From assembly GCA_000499405.2 (NCBI GenBank), contig HG738139.1, positions 11,713,938-11,777,937 of the forward strand: a DNA stretch of 64,000 bases. The letters run 5' to 3'. Positions 1-14,289 of this stretch are shown here, piece after piece. Below the pieces are notes generated by a model that saw only the letters and a list, made by a program, of their open reading frames with translations, was not told where the DNA came from and made no database searches. Position 1 is the first letter of the stretch, and each line of letters opens with the position of its first letter. Both the position numbers and the translations under genes were made by a program. The DNA is from Onchocerca volvulus (lineage: Eukaryota > Nematoda > Chromadorea > Rhabditida > Onchocercidae).

Positions 1-3000
1 ACTACTACTTCTGAGAAATATCATAAATCTTCGACCAGCTTTGCCAGAATCATTCTCATCAACAAGAAAACTCCATCCCCTTTCAAACGATATGTTAATT
101 GCCCCCCCTCCCCAAAAGTTACAGAGAAAAATTTTCTCGAGAATTTGTAAACATCCAAAATAAAAAGTTTCATCCCTTCTCATCTTTTTCTTTGCTCATC
201 CTTTCCTTTTTTTCTCTCTCTCTCCCCCCCTTTTTTCTCTTCCTCTCTTCCTTTTCGTTCTCTTTCTTTTTTTTTCCCCCCCCCATTTTATAAAAAGTAT
301 ATTTATTTGAAGAAATGAATAGAGGGAAAAAAAAATTTTCTTTTCTCACACTTTAATTCAATAATTTATAAAAATAATTGAATTAATTAAGTTATATGAA
401 ATTGGCAGTTTTATATTGAATTGATTGATTAATTGATCGATTGATATTTGTTTGTAAATTAATTGGAATCAAATTGTATGGAATTGGCAATTTTTCTTTT
501 AAAATGCTGAATTAATTGACTGATTGGTTGATTGGCATTTATAATCGCAGGTAAACAACAAAAAAAAAAAAAAAAAAAAAAACTGCAAGGAAGGAACAAA
601 TTTTCATTTTGAAATTTTTGAAATATCAATTTAAAATCTTTGAAATGACAAATATTACAATCTATGAATAAGAATTAAAGTTTATGCAAATAGCATATTG
701 GTGAATGATAAAGCACAAATATTAGTAATACATGAATATTGTAAAATGATAAAATGATACTTGCTTGAATAGGATCATGACAATTTCATCATTTAAATCA
801 AAATGTTTGAAATTTTAAAGGAAATGATAACTTAAAGCCTAGAAATTTATGAAATGTTATACAATGATGAATTCTTCTTTTTATTTTTAATTAAAATTTT
901 AGACAATGAAATATGAGATAAATTTTGAAAATTTGATATTTTTAAATTAATTTTTTATTTTCTCAAATTTTCGAATATTATATAACTAATAAAGTGTTAT
1001 ATTAACTAAGAATTGAATATACTTTCATGCTTACCTTTATTTCTTCTAGAAATAATATTAAATTAACTATAGATTAATATGAAAATAAATTGCGTCATGT
1101 CAAACGTCACTTCAAATCATTCATTTTACAGCATTGCTTTTCAATGTTTTTCCGATGATTAAACGTGGTTGGAAGCGGTAAACACGTATCCACGTTTAAT
1201 CTTGGATTTTATAATCAGAATGAATTTATTATTTAAAATTAAATCATAAACTGAAAGACATCAAATATTGAAATTTCGAAAACAAAAATTCATATTTGCT
1301 CAATAATTATTTTTCCAAGATACGGAATTATTTGATATGGAAATAATAAAATTACTGAAAAATACATTATAATTCCTAATAAATAAATTTTCCTATTCCT
1401 ATTTTAAGCTGATTTTAGAGCAGGAAAAATAATTAAGTAGTCAACAGGAATAATAATTAACAGGAAATATAATTAAGTAGTAAATGAAACTCAAAAATTT
1501 CAAATTATTTAATTCTTTCAAAAATAGAAAACAATAAATATAGGGAAAGAACATTATGATTAAATTTTAACAATAGCAATTGACGTTAGACATTTGATAG
1601 AAAAAGTATTTAAACGATTGTTTGATCTAAATATTTAAAATAGATATAATAATTTTAATTTTTAATTTACTTGTTTAATGATTATCAATTTCAATTTTAT
1701 ATCAAACAGAAACGATATAAAGATATAAAAAAGATTTATGAGAAAAATTGGGGAAGGAAAAATCAAAGAAATAAATGGAATACAATTCACACGATGAAAA
1801 TTAATTAATTCATCCAGTTACATCCATCAATTTATAAATTTAATTTAGTATTGAATATTGATGATTCAATTGCAAGATAGCGACAATAATTAGGCAAATA
1901 ACACTCTCATCAAATAATGATAAGTGTTCTGCCTAATTCAATGTTGTTAATAAATAATAGAAGTTGAAAAAAATTTTTTTATGAAATCGAAAAGAAAATA
2001 TAAAATTGCTATTATAGTAATCCTCCCTAATATTTTAAATAATATTTTTATCGTGAATGAATGAGAAGTAGATGATTTTTTGTTGAGTGAGAGATCAGAC
2101 TATGAATTGCTTAATTAAAAATTGAAATAAGCAAAATATTAAAGCTATTAATCAAAAATTCAAGAATAATTCCATTTAAAAATCAGCGATCCAAAAATAA
2201 ATTCTATTTCAAAGTTAATATTTCAAAATCAAAAATTCAAGAACTGTTTTTTTGTTTTAAAGTCAACAATTCAGGATTTTTGAACTTGTTAATCTCAAAA
2301 AATTTCAAAGTATGCTCAAAAAATAAACATTTACTTTTTCTGAAGCAACTTTTTTTCTTTATATATGGAATACATTTCATTACTTTTAGACTTAAGAATT
2401 TTTTTTTTTTAGTCAATAATGTTCTAACTTTCTGCAACGATTCATTAAAAAATTATTTTCAATTATTTTCTAGTAGTTAAAACATTTTTTTCTAAATAAG
2501 TTTTTAACTATTTCTGTTTTAAAACCTTCCCAGTAACGAAGAAAAAAAAATACAACACAAATATTTTTTTAAATGATATATTTTAATCAAATAATCTGAT
2601 GTCATTTCAGAAATTTGTTAGTTGCAATATTATTGAAAATTGAAACTAAAATAATAATTGTATTCATAAATAAATAGAATATATCAATAACGCTGTATCG
2701 GTGCTTGAATAATAAAGTTGTCATCATGAAAAATGTATAAGAGAAATGATTCAATCCATCCTAAAATATTTTTATCATGAGATAACTGATAAAATGGTTA
2801 ACTTCAAATTTAATTTTCTAAAATGTTTCTGATTGCTTAATTTGAAATTGAAATAAACAGAACTTCTGTCTTGGAACATTTATTAACATACGATAGCTGG
2901 TATTTATTTAATATAAAATTGAAATAAAAATAAATTTAACTAAAACTGAAATAAACAGAAACTTAAACTGAGATGAAGGAGTAGAATGTGTATACTGCTA

Positions 3001-3384
3001 TGACATATTACGAATCATTTTTAAAATATTGTTTTAAACGATTCAATAATATGCTACTGTCAGATGGCACATTTTTCAAAATTTAAAATTAGAATAATTA
3101 ATAACAGCTGAAACACATAAAAATAAATACTTTCGATACAGAAAAAAGTTTTTGCGGTCGTAAATTATTCTAAAAGTTACACAACTGAAACTTCTATACC
3201 CTCAAATGAATAAGCCACAAAATGCCAAATGTTAGAAAAACTTGAAGGAAAGAGAAAAACGGAAAAAAAAAAGAAACTAATTATTCAATAGTTTAGAACG
3301 GAAAGAACAGTGATTTAAAATTGCTTTCATTATTCAATCCTTTCTTTTTATTTCACTTCACTTTCCAATCATTCTATTCTTCAA
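1..3384. other. gene-poor AT-rich intergenic sequence
   Basis: I find no supportable exon here. The stretch holds pyrimidine-rich runs near 200-285, a poly-A run near 559-580, and short imperfect repeats of a GATTGATT-type motif near 418-540. The short open frames have no recognisable domain, and their translations are dominated by Lys, Asn, Phe and Ile, as expected of random AT-rich DNA. Confidence 0.6.
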
Positions 3385-4730
3385 CTAGCTGAATCGGTCA
3401 CGCTCCGTGTGGCTGATTCGGATAGTCTATGTAAATAAAAATGTCAATGTTAGTTTGTTCAAAATTTTAAATCTGCGAAAGTTCTTAAATACGCGCCTTT
3501 TCTATATTAATTCGAAATCTTAAATGTCGGGAAATTCTTATCTACTGCTTTAAACTTTTGACGTTGCATTCGAATACGCGCATGTTTTTATATACTTTTT
3601 ACAAACCCTCGTTGCTGTAACCCAGTCTGGTTAAGCGGAAAAAAAGAAAACAGAAAGCGTATTTTTCCAGTGTTGGGGGGAAAAAAATTGATACTTTGTA
3701 ATTGATTTGTAGTTTGGTTGGATTCGAGACTGATTCTTGTTGTTGTGATTAGGCAAGGTCAGTAATAAGTGTAAAAAGGTTTTCGTCTTGTGTGACAGAG
3801 ATGAATCCTATTCAGAAAGATTTTATTGACTGATGAAGAGTGATTCTTCGTAACAAATAATTATCAACGAATTTCCAGGCAAACTGATAACTGGGTTATT
3901 CTTTCCTTTGTTACTGATAAAAAAGAATACTGTTTAACTGAATTGTCGGTTGTTGAATTTAGGTTTACTATCTGGCGGCGGAACCAAGGAGTTAGCTTAT
4001 GAAAAATTTGTCCTTTCACTTTGAAAGTTGGCATAAACTGTATAGTTACGATTTCTGCGCCGAACGACGTCATTTAGAAGAAGGAGTTCAAGAATTGTAT
4101 CGCCTGATGACAGATAAGAAATGCTTCAAATCGGCAGCATATCCGGCAAGCAAAGTTTTGCATCGGGTATTTTAGCGCATATTACATCAGTGATTTCGTT
4201 TGAAGTGATTTTGTTATAGAGCCAGATCAGAAATATTGTGTAAAATGAACAACTAACGTTCACGACAAAGAGCAATCCAAACATGACCTAATATTAGAAA
4301 TCAAGGAGGTGATTCATAAATTGCTGAACGAAATACTTCCTTATACACATCACGATCTCGACAAACCTCACAAAAACAAAAAACAAACAAACGAAAAGCT
4401 TAAATTACTCCCCTTATTTATTTAAAAACACAAGCCAATTCGAATGCAACGCTTTATGAAAATTTCGAATCAATCGATGAAGAACTTGAAACGTTGCAGG
4501 AAGTAGCTACAGTCAATGCCGAAAAAGACTGGGTGAATAAATTCTGTCCGCTTATGAAGACGTGGTGCGAAGCGGGTCAAAAAATTCAGCTCCCTCACTT
4601 ACTTTTAATTATCACGGATGTGAAAAAAAATTTGTCAATATAAAAATGAAGGCTTATTCGAATACAAGGTTATGTCAACATCTGAAAACAATCGGTGAAG
4701 AACTTGCGAAGTTCCGTCCGGGAACAAGGA
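3385..4730 (-). mobile_element. Helitron, decayed non-autonomous copy (copy 1)
   Basis: Read on the minus strand, the element ends at 3385 with CTAG followed by a host T. A GC-rich hairpin (CCACACGGAGCGTG arms) lies about 10 bases inside the end. This is the classical Helitron 3' terminus: CTRR, subterminal hairpin, insertion between A and T. The other end near 4730 begins TCCTTGTTCCCGG, matching the TC start of Helitrons and the start of the copy at 40799. Internal sequence is homologous to the copies at 38.2-40.0 and 40.8-42.6 kb, including a CCCAGTCTGGTTAA-type segment near the 3' end and repeated blocks around GCATTCGAATACG. A remnant of the Helitron protein lies inside. The 5' boundary is approximate. 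Confidence 0.75.
3864..4073 (-). pseudogene. Helitron N-terminal (Helitron_like_N) protein fragment
   Basis: The minus-strand frame starting at 4073 reads MTSFGAEIVTIQFMPTF, then KVKGQIFHKL. This matches my memory of the conserved block in Helitron Rep/helicase polyproteins where a TSFGA motif is followed by a PTFKVQGQIYH-like motif. The match is lost after about 30 residues, and neither a Rep HUH motif nor helicase motifs can be seen. It is therefore a fragment carried by a dead or non-autonomous element. In the copy at 40.8-42.6 kb the corresponding protein region lies just upstream of the same TSFGA-encoding sequence (AAATGACGTCGTTCGGCGCA), so the two copies preserve overlapping parts of one ancestral gene. 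Confidence 0.7.
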
Positions 4731-7700
4731 ACATTTATATTTTTATTTATATGGATTATATCATAAATTTCAATATAATTTCATAATAGAGAATTAATTG
4801 AGTTTAAATTTATTCAAACAATTGTTCATTCGTAATTCGTGTCATATATAATATAATATGTTTTTTTGATGAAAGAGAAAGTTTAAAAGAAATAACTTTA
4901 TTTAAATGAAATGCTAATAATTTTTCCTCTGTCAATTTTAATTTTTCTCCTTTTTTTTTCTTCTTGCTACAACTTTTATTGGAAAAAAATATACCAAAAT
5001 TTTTTATTTTTGAGAGTTGTTTGAATAATTTATTACCGTTATTTTTGAAAGATGGATAAGAAATGAATACATAAGGATGATGGATAATTTAAAAGTTTTT
5101 GCAACTAAAATCATAAAATTTTAAGTCATTCAAAAATTTTTAACAAAAGTTTTTTTTTTCTTAAATTTAAAAGTTTGCAAACCAATTCTTTCCATCTTAT
5201 CGTTTTGCTACTCTTATTCTTATCATTTTTTGCTTAATTCTTGTATATTATTAAAACTTTTTTCAATATAATTCTAAAAATTTATATATTTTTTAAAATC
5301 ATCTCAATGCACTTAAAGAAAGATACTGTTGTTGATGATAAAAATATTTTAATCATTTTTTCATAGCAAGTAATTACAATAATTAAATACTGGCTAATTT
5401 CAAATAATAAGTATTAAATTTCAATCAATCATTTCAATTAAATTATCATTTGTCAACCGCTGTTTATTCTGGTTCTTATTTTCACAAATATTCTATTGTT
5501 CAATAAAATATGGCTAGTAATAATTGTTTTTGAAAATCAATTATTTGAGTATGTCCAAATATCACTATAATTATTCTTATTTTATCTAAAATTATCGCAT
5601 AAAAAATTTTAAAGAAAAATATTAACTAATAATCAAATTTTATTTTCTTCAAGATAATATTTAAATGTTTTGTTTCAAACTTACTGTAAGTAAATAAATT
5701 TAGACAATAGTTACGAATCAAAAATTTTGCATCGACAAAATAAAAAATGCGAAAAAATGAGGGAACGAAAATTGAACAGTTCAATTTTGTATATTTTCTA
5801 GTACATTAAGAATAATAATAACTAATAATTATAATAAAGATAATTATGATAATAATAAATAAGAAAAAGAAGACAATTGGAAAATCAATTGATAAAAATA
5901 TACGAACCTGAAAAAAATAGATATATTTGAAAATAATATTAAAAATTATACAAATTTGTATGATATGTCTTTCCCAGGAAGTTGCGAAGAATAAAATAAA
6001 TAAAAAAATTGGAAGCAAAATATTGTTAGCATGATAAATAAATAAATAGTAATAAACCCTCACCAAATTGCCTAAAATTAATAAATAGTTAAATCAGTAT
6101 TAATGAAAAAGAAATTATATTTAATAAAACTATCGGACCGGACTTTTTTGCTTTTTCTGATTTTACTATTGAAACGATATTTAGATCGAAATTTGAATTG
6201 ATCTAGTTGAAATATTAGCATGTCATAAATGAAACATTAATTCAAAACTTCAAAAAAAATATATATATATATATACAAAAAAAAGAAAGAAGCGAATAAG
6301 AATTAAGCATCAAAAATGAAAAAAAAATTTGCTCAAGTTACACATAATAACAAATTTCGAATATTGATAAATAAAATTATCTAAATATAATTTTAAAAAA
6401 AGACTTGAATTTTTAGATGAAATTATTATTACAGCAGCTTGTGTTAGTTTATGAAAAGCAAAGTCAAAATCAAAGTCAAAACAACTTCCGTTACTTTATG
6501 AAAAGCAAAAGTTATAATTAAGTTATTGCAGATCTATGATTTAGATTATCATTTGTCACAATGATAATTTGATTGATAAAACTGCAATAACTTAATTCAA
6601 TAATCGATGACATCATACAATAAATATTGTATAATAATCGCTATTACATATTACAAATTTTTGAAGTATTGATCAGTATATTATGATCTAGCTAGCTAAA
6701 CTTTTATAATTTTTCTAATTACTGACTGGCTAACTAAACTTTATTTCCTAATTACTGGTTTCAGAATATTACTGATTGACTAACTAAATTTCATTTCTTA
6801 ATTACTGACTTCAAAATTGGTTACTTTTGATTGGCATTAATATGATTATACTTTTAGTTGGTACTGAACCTGAATTATTTGTGTTATGATTTGTTGATAG
6901 AAAATTATGTATTTATGTCTAGTTTTATTTCTTTAAAATATTTGAGTTTATTCAAATATTCAAATACTTCGATTATTAATTTCAAAAATTCTAATATTTT
7001 AGTTAATTCAGAAATTCATCTTTATTAAAATTTGATTTTTTATAATTTTACATGCATACATGTATATATATTAAAGAAATAGGGATAAAATTTCCATGAA
7101 AGAAATAATTGAATTCGAATTGAAATACTCTGATTTTGAAATTCATTACAGAATAATTTATTGCTTTTCCCCAAAATTTTGCCAGTATTTGTGCATATGT
7201 TTGGCTAACAATTTAAAAATATTAATAAAGATAATTTTTATTTTTTCTATCTCATTAACATAATTGATGACTGTAAATCAAACTAATGTTTAGTTATTGC
7301 TATGACAGTTCTAACAAAAAGTTTTCACTAATGTCAACAAAAACAAATCAATAATTCTCATTTCATATAATATTTAATCAGTTTCATTATGAAGAGATGA
7401 ATTGAATTTAAATAATTAGCACAATTAGAAATGACAAGAAAGAAATCATTTTCATCACATTATCAGTGATAATATTAATAGGCTGAAATTCCATTACTCG
7501 CATTATTTTATAATTCAGTCAATAAAAACTGGCATTTTTTTAGTTTTTCTATATAATTCCGATAGGATAACAATTTTCAATACACTGCATGTGAAAGTTT
7601 AAAATCCTTCGTGTGAAAATTTCAAAATTTTCACAACTTTTGTCTCACAAAATTTATAAAACTTCTCACTTCGTAATTATTAGCTCATAGTATGCATCAA

Positions 7701-10700
7701 TAATTGAATGTAATGATTGTTTTCTTTTTTTTTTTTTTTTTTTTTTTGATGTTTTTGAAGAGGAAAGGAAAAAAAAAAAGTCAAAGAACAAAACTAATTT
7801 AAACGAAAACAAGATCAATTTAAAATGACATCATCTGGAAATTGAGCATTCGTCATAAATAGAAATACGTCAATTCCTACCATCAATTCCGAGAAAATCG
7901 ATAAATTTAAGTTTTGATTTAACAAATTAAATTATTATATCTAAAATCGTTATATCTGAAAATACCTGAAATTACTTCAAATAAATGTTTTTATATTAAA
8001 TGTGATAAAAATTTGGTAATAATTTATTTATATTATTTGGAAAATTTTTACTATTTCGATTCTTTCGCATTATTTAATGATAAAATGTTCAAGTTAATTT
8101 GAAACAAAAATAGTTTGAAGCCATTAATAAAATTAGCAAATGACATATATAAAGCATGAAATATAATGAATAGCATAAATCAACGCATATTAATTAAGAA
8201 AATTTTCTTAGCTTTAGCTTCTAAGTAAATATTCTTTATTTTTTCTTAAAAAACTCAGCGAACTTCTATTTGCTATTATTTTAATTAAAAAACCCATTTA
8301 CTTGTGATATTTTTAATTAAAAAATACATTTAATAAAATTAAGAAGAAGTAAAAATAAAAATTGATAAAATCATGCAAAATAGAAAACAAAAAGACTTTT
8401 ATTTGAAAAAATTGAAAAATCATTTAAACAAATAGATATTTTTTCAAATTCATATTTCGAATTTATATATATTCTTTCAAATTTATGTAATAGAAAAATA
8501 AAAAAAAAAAAAATGAAGAAAAATAAGGAATAAATGAATTTAAAAAATAACGAAAATATTCCATCAAACTTTTTAAATAACCTAATAAATATATAAATAC
8601 ATGCGTATATTTCGTAATACTAAATCCAATTATTTTAATATTTCATATACAACAAAATTTCAAGTGACTGCAAAAGCGTGAAAAAATTAGCCTAAGCGGA
8701 ATATTATGCGACCTAGTGCTGTTTATGCAGATTAGCAAAGAAATCTATTTCTTTTCTACTAAATCATTTAAAATATCATTAACCGGTAATTGTAAATCTT
8801 TTTTAATTTCAAAATATAAAATTCTAACCTATCTGATTGTAATTATTGTCGAGATCCAAAGATAAGTGATAACTGCATTATCAACAATTTACATGGAATA
8901 GGTTATGTAAATAGATTAATGCTAATAAAGCAAAAATGTAAAAATTAGACAAAGATATAAAAACAGACAAAAATACAAAAATTTTTTAATTATTTTGACT
9001 AATATCAAATTCGGAAAAATTCGCAGTTACAAAAAGATTATATGTATATTTATATAATGCAATTAATTAATTAACTATTAGTTAATAATAAAATAAGTAA
9101 ATTCAGATTGATTTTTCCTTGGTTAAAAATAATGCATATATATATAGAATCTTTTTGTGACTTGGAATTTTCAAAAAATTTCTTTTTTTTTTTATAATCT
9201 TTTTGTAGCTTAGAAAAAATATATATATATATGCGAAATAATTACAAAATTTTTGATAATTTTAACAATGAATTTTAAATTTATCCTGAATATTACATTT
9301 ATTTTTATATGGATTAATAATTTTTATTCAAGCAATTGAGAATTAAGGGATTATTTTAGCATGTTTTACGGAAAATTAAGCGATTTAGACATAAATTTCG
9401 AGATTGTTCATTTTATTGATTTTACATTTGTGAGAACTCTTTTTTTTTTTTGCTTTTATGCTACTTAAGTATGCTACTTAAGTGCAAATCATAAATCATC
9501 TTTTATATTCAAAATTATAGTTGATTACAATAGTCTATCATCAACCAAATATGTTTATAGAAATTTTTTAAATGAATAGAAAGTTATGGAATAAATTGTT
9601 GGCATATGCTTATTATATATACGAACTAATTAATTTTCTGTTCTTATATATGATTGGAATTTAATTTTCCAATATTTACTAATCAACTTCGATTTGATGA
9701 TTTATGAGCATAAGAAAGTAACAATAAAATAATTATAATTAAACTTATCATATTAATATCTTGATAACTTATCATATTAATATATTTACGTGAGAAAAAT
9801 AATACAATGATAATTGGAAGTTGTCGATTTTTTATCATTGTTATTATTGTCATTATTATTGTTATTATTATATCGATTCATAATTAATAATTACTGATAA
9901 AAACCTGAATTAGAATTGGTTGATTATTTCCACTTATTATATATATTTTACATTTATTTATCAAGCGTAATAATTATATTTGTTTTCTAACCAGTTTAAA
10001 TAATTTAAATTTTTATCTATGACTGTCGTTAAATCACTTATCGACAATAGTTATGCTGTCAGCACAATGTAAGACTTCAACAATTTTCAAACATTAAAAT
10101 TTCCTGTTTTTAAATATTATAGATTTACGAGTAGATTGTTTAAACAACTTTTTGTTTACTTCAATACATTTCAAATATCTTGTATAAAATATCAGTTTCT
10201 TTATGCAAAAATTTGAAACTACATAGAAATTTATCTAACGGAGAACTAGAATATTAATGATACTATCAAATGTTATGAAATATACTTTATAATGGAATAA
10301 TAAGAAATTGATAATAATTTTTCATATTATTATCAGGTAAAATGAAGGATTAATTAAAATTATTATCTTATTTACAAAAAGATTTACGGATTAAAAATTA
10401 TTTCATCCAAAGATTTCATTCCTTTCCAATCAGAATTTTCATATTTTTTCTAATTGATAATTTGGCTGATAATTCTAACAAATTCATCACTTCACCTGAT
10501 ACTTGAATTGATTTCACCTCATAATTTGTATCGACCAACTGCCTAAAAACTTTTCATAATTTGCTTAAATTATATTAAAACACTGGAGGATATTAAAAAT
10601 TAATTTAAAATTTGAATTTTAATCAAGAGTGATATAATTTTAGAATATTCCCGGAAAATTTTGAATATTGATACTATTCCTTGCACAATTTAAAAAAATA

Positions 10701-13700
10701 ACGAATAGTTTATATTTATTATAGATATTTTTAATATTGTGAATTAACACCATTTTGAGCCAAGAACTGCTTAATTACTGAATGGAAAACAATTAATATG
10801 AACTATTTTATGCTATTATGGATATTTTGAAGAGGGAAATAATTTGAATAAGCAATAAATCTTAAAGTGTAAAAATAATTTCAAGCATCACTAACTTAAC
10901 ATTTAAGGACTGAAAATAATTTCAATTGAAGTGTAATGCAGAAAATGAAAATGGTTCAAATAAAATTAATTTTAGGGGAATTAAAAAATAATTAGCATTT
11001 AATTAGTTCTTGAAAATGAAAATAATTAAGATAATTAAATTAATCTTTATATTTTCATGCATAATACATTGATGTGTTTTATTGATCGGAGAAAAAAAAA
11101 ATAAATTGTTAAATGAATTTTTTCATTCCTTCAAAATCACAAATAACTATGTATTCAGTGAAACTCCAATTTGTTTCATCCTATCTATAATGTAAATTGA
11201 TAAAATATGCATAAGTCCCATTCATAGATGATCTAGTCAATCTTTGAATAATTATAGAATGCTTTATTTGAAAAAATTTCGAATAGAAAAATTTCTTTTT
11301 CTAATCCTTTCTTTCCATATCTTTTTCTTTTTTCTATTTAATTTTACCATTCATTTCAAATAGATTGAAGTATTTTTGATAGTAAAAAAATACAACCACT
11401 TTGGATGGCATAATTTTATGTTTGTTTATAAAATACATAATAAAATCAACGTGGAATAATCAATAATATGCGTTTGTAATACATACAAGAAGATATGCAA
11501 ATAAAAAATCATGGATGAATTTAAATTCTTTTCCTAAAAAAAAATATCTCAGAAAGCGACGATAGCATTTGTTAGTCCTAAAATAATAAAATGATAATGA
11601 TAACAGTTGACCGAAAAAAAAAATATACAGCAGAAATGATGATAATACATGAAATGAATATTGCGTTTGGATGTTTCGCATATCAAATAAATGCTTTAGA
11701 AAAGATAAAAATAATTTGTAAATGTAATTTGTATGTACGAATGATGAAACTTCACGTACGAGTGATATTTTTTAGTGGAATTCTGTACATAAAATCTATT
11801 TCAACTTAATTAAGAAAAGATATGATTAGTATATGTGAATATATGACAAGTATAACAATAAAATTGTAAGTTATATGTATGTACAGTTATTTGAAATTCC
11901 AGAGAAAAAAAAAAAGAAGAAAGATTTTCTAAATTTCTTATATATACGATTAATTCGTTATTTGAAAAACAATATTTCATTCCCTTAACAGATATTTTGC
12001 AAGCATTTATCTCAATCCCATAGATCAACAAATTGTTTGTTTACTCATCGGTTACTTGCTTCGATAGAAGAAAATTTCAAGAGATATAAATGATAAGCAA
12101 TCACGATTAAGACTTCAGATACCTGATTGTTTACATTTAAATTGTTTACAGTTTATTTACAATTTTTTACATATTGGGATGAAACTGCAAATTAATTAGC
12201 GGCCTTAGAAATAGCAGCCAGATATTAACGGAAAATTATAAATTCGAAAAATTGAGATTTGAGTGAAAATTTTTATAAAAAATACGTTAGCAAAACTTGG
12301 TAAAAAAATTCTCGTAGCTAAAAAATTTATCGAATAATATGAAGCTTGTACTGAAAAAAGCAGGAAAAAATGAATTTTAAATTTGAAGGGAAAAAAGTTT
12401 GAATCAATAATCAGTGATGCTTAACTCTGAAATGAAATTAAAAGACGAAATTAAATATGCAAATAACAATAAGCTGCAAATATAAAAATGACATAAATCT
12501 GCAAAGAGCAATTGCAGTAGTCAAGTAGCAACAATCAAGAGTATTGTTAAAATTGCAATGGCTTATATTACAGTATGTGGAATATGACGCTATGCAATAA
12601 CTTTTGTCTCTAATCTCTAGTAATCGATATAACATGAAGAATAATCCAGTGATCAATTTACTTGGATATTCCCTAATAATTGCTTGTAACATGAAATTTT
12701 ATTGATTGACGTACATTGATTTTTCGTTTATGTTGCATAAAGATGTTATCCAACAAAATATCTTAGCTAATTTTGATAATAACACATAAACATGAGCAAA
12801 TTTGATTAGAATTCGATGCCTATACATAAAAGATGGATTTCTCCATATAATATTGTTATGATATTTAATGCTAAATGATAACAATATTGATTGCTCATAT
12901 GCGTTAAACTACTGCAATTGAAATGATTCTATTTAGTTGCCAAATTTATATTAATGAAAACAATATAAAAGAAAATATATATATTTTACATGTACATATT
13001 TGTATATATGCAAAGGATGCCATAATAAACAAGATGAGAGATCAACAGATGAAGCTTTGAACATTAAAAAAAAAAAAACTTCCATTTTTTTCGATAAAAG
13101 TCATGAATTACATGAAAACGATAAACTTTTAATAATATCCAAGAAGAATTATTAATTTTGGTTTTGAAAATTAACCTTCATTTTTAATTTTTAATTTATT
13201 TTCATCAAAAGAAGCAGAATGAAGCGAAAAATTAGAAGCCAAAAAGGAAGAAAATGAAAAAATCAATATCATTTCATCTTTTTATCTATCGCTTTAAATG
13301 TTATCCTAAATTAAAACATTTCCCTATTTAAGATTTTATTTAACTTCGCTTTTACATCCCTACTTCATTTTCCTTCAATAAATCTAATTTAATATAGTTC
13401 CATCATTTTTTTTTTTTTTTTTTAGGGAAGGAGAGGGAAGAGAACATTGAAGGCCTAAGAAAATTTCTTAGCTTGAATGAGAGTTGCTAATCGCTTGCAA
13501 TGATGCTAACAAAGTTTTCTAATCACATAAGCAACTGTCAAAATCATTTCCACTGAAGCGTTAACTTCAATTAATTAGTAAGTTATAAATATTTCAACAT
13601 CTTGAAAAAAAAAAAGGCTTTCATTTGAAATCTAAATTTAGAAAAATTTAATTTCGCAAAAATTTCTTTGGACGTGAAATTGAGGCAAATTCGAAAATTT

Positions 13701-14289
13701 TACACACTTCTCAATAAAAATCAGATTTTTTTTTAAGCGTAAAATCATCTGAAATTTTTTTGAGATTGGAAATCAACTGGATTGGCTAAGCTGCATTAAT
13801 TAAATAATGGCTATTTCTTAATCATTACATATAAATCTCTTACAAAGAAAGTTTATGATGCTATCTAGAAACCATTTTGCTCAATTTCATTGGAATATAA
13901 AAAATTTAAATCATAGATTATCTTATATTTTTTTTTCTAAATTTAATCAAAAAATAAAACAAAAAAAAATTAATTCCTATGAAAAATACAATGCTTTTTA
14001 ATGCCTAAATTATTCTTCCTTTTTTTTTGCTTTGATAAGATGAATAACAATCAATGAGTTGATAAAATTCGACGAAAGAAATGCAGAGAAAGAAAAGAGA
14101 AAATGAATAAATAAATATGATGAAATTTACAAATGAAATCCAAAATTTATGAAATTAAAAAAGAAAAAGCAAATAGGGAAATAGTAAAAAAAAAAAAGAG
14201 AAAATTTTACTGATTTTTCTTTTCGCTTCAATTCTACATTTTACTTCTTTTATCGGTATCATTATTTCGTGTTTAAAACAGATTGTAAA
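4731..14289. other. gene-poor AT-rich intergenic sequence
   Basis: No exon is supportable. The stretch contains (AT)n near 6259-6274, a long T run near 7727-7747, imperfect tandem copies of a TTACTGACT-GGCTAACTAAA unit around 6715-6815, a 15-base duplication (TATGCTACTTAAG) near 9457-9482 and a duplicated AACTTATCATATTAATAT near 9743-9783. The longer open frames (for example 5806-6066 minus and 12438-12692 minus) are low-complexity hydrophobic translations of AT-rich DNA and show no splice-compatible extension. Confidence 0.55.

Noticed and set aside
4562..4786. Plus-strand 74-codon frame
   Set aside because: It covers the 5' end of Helitron copy 1 and has no domain.
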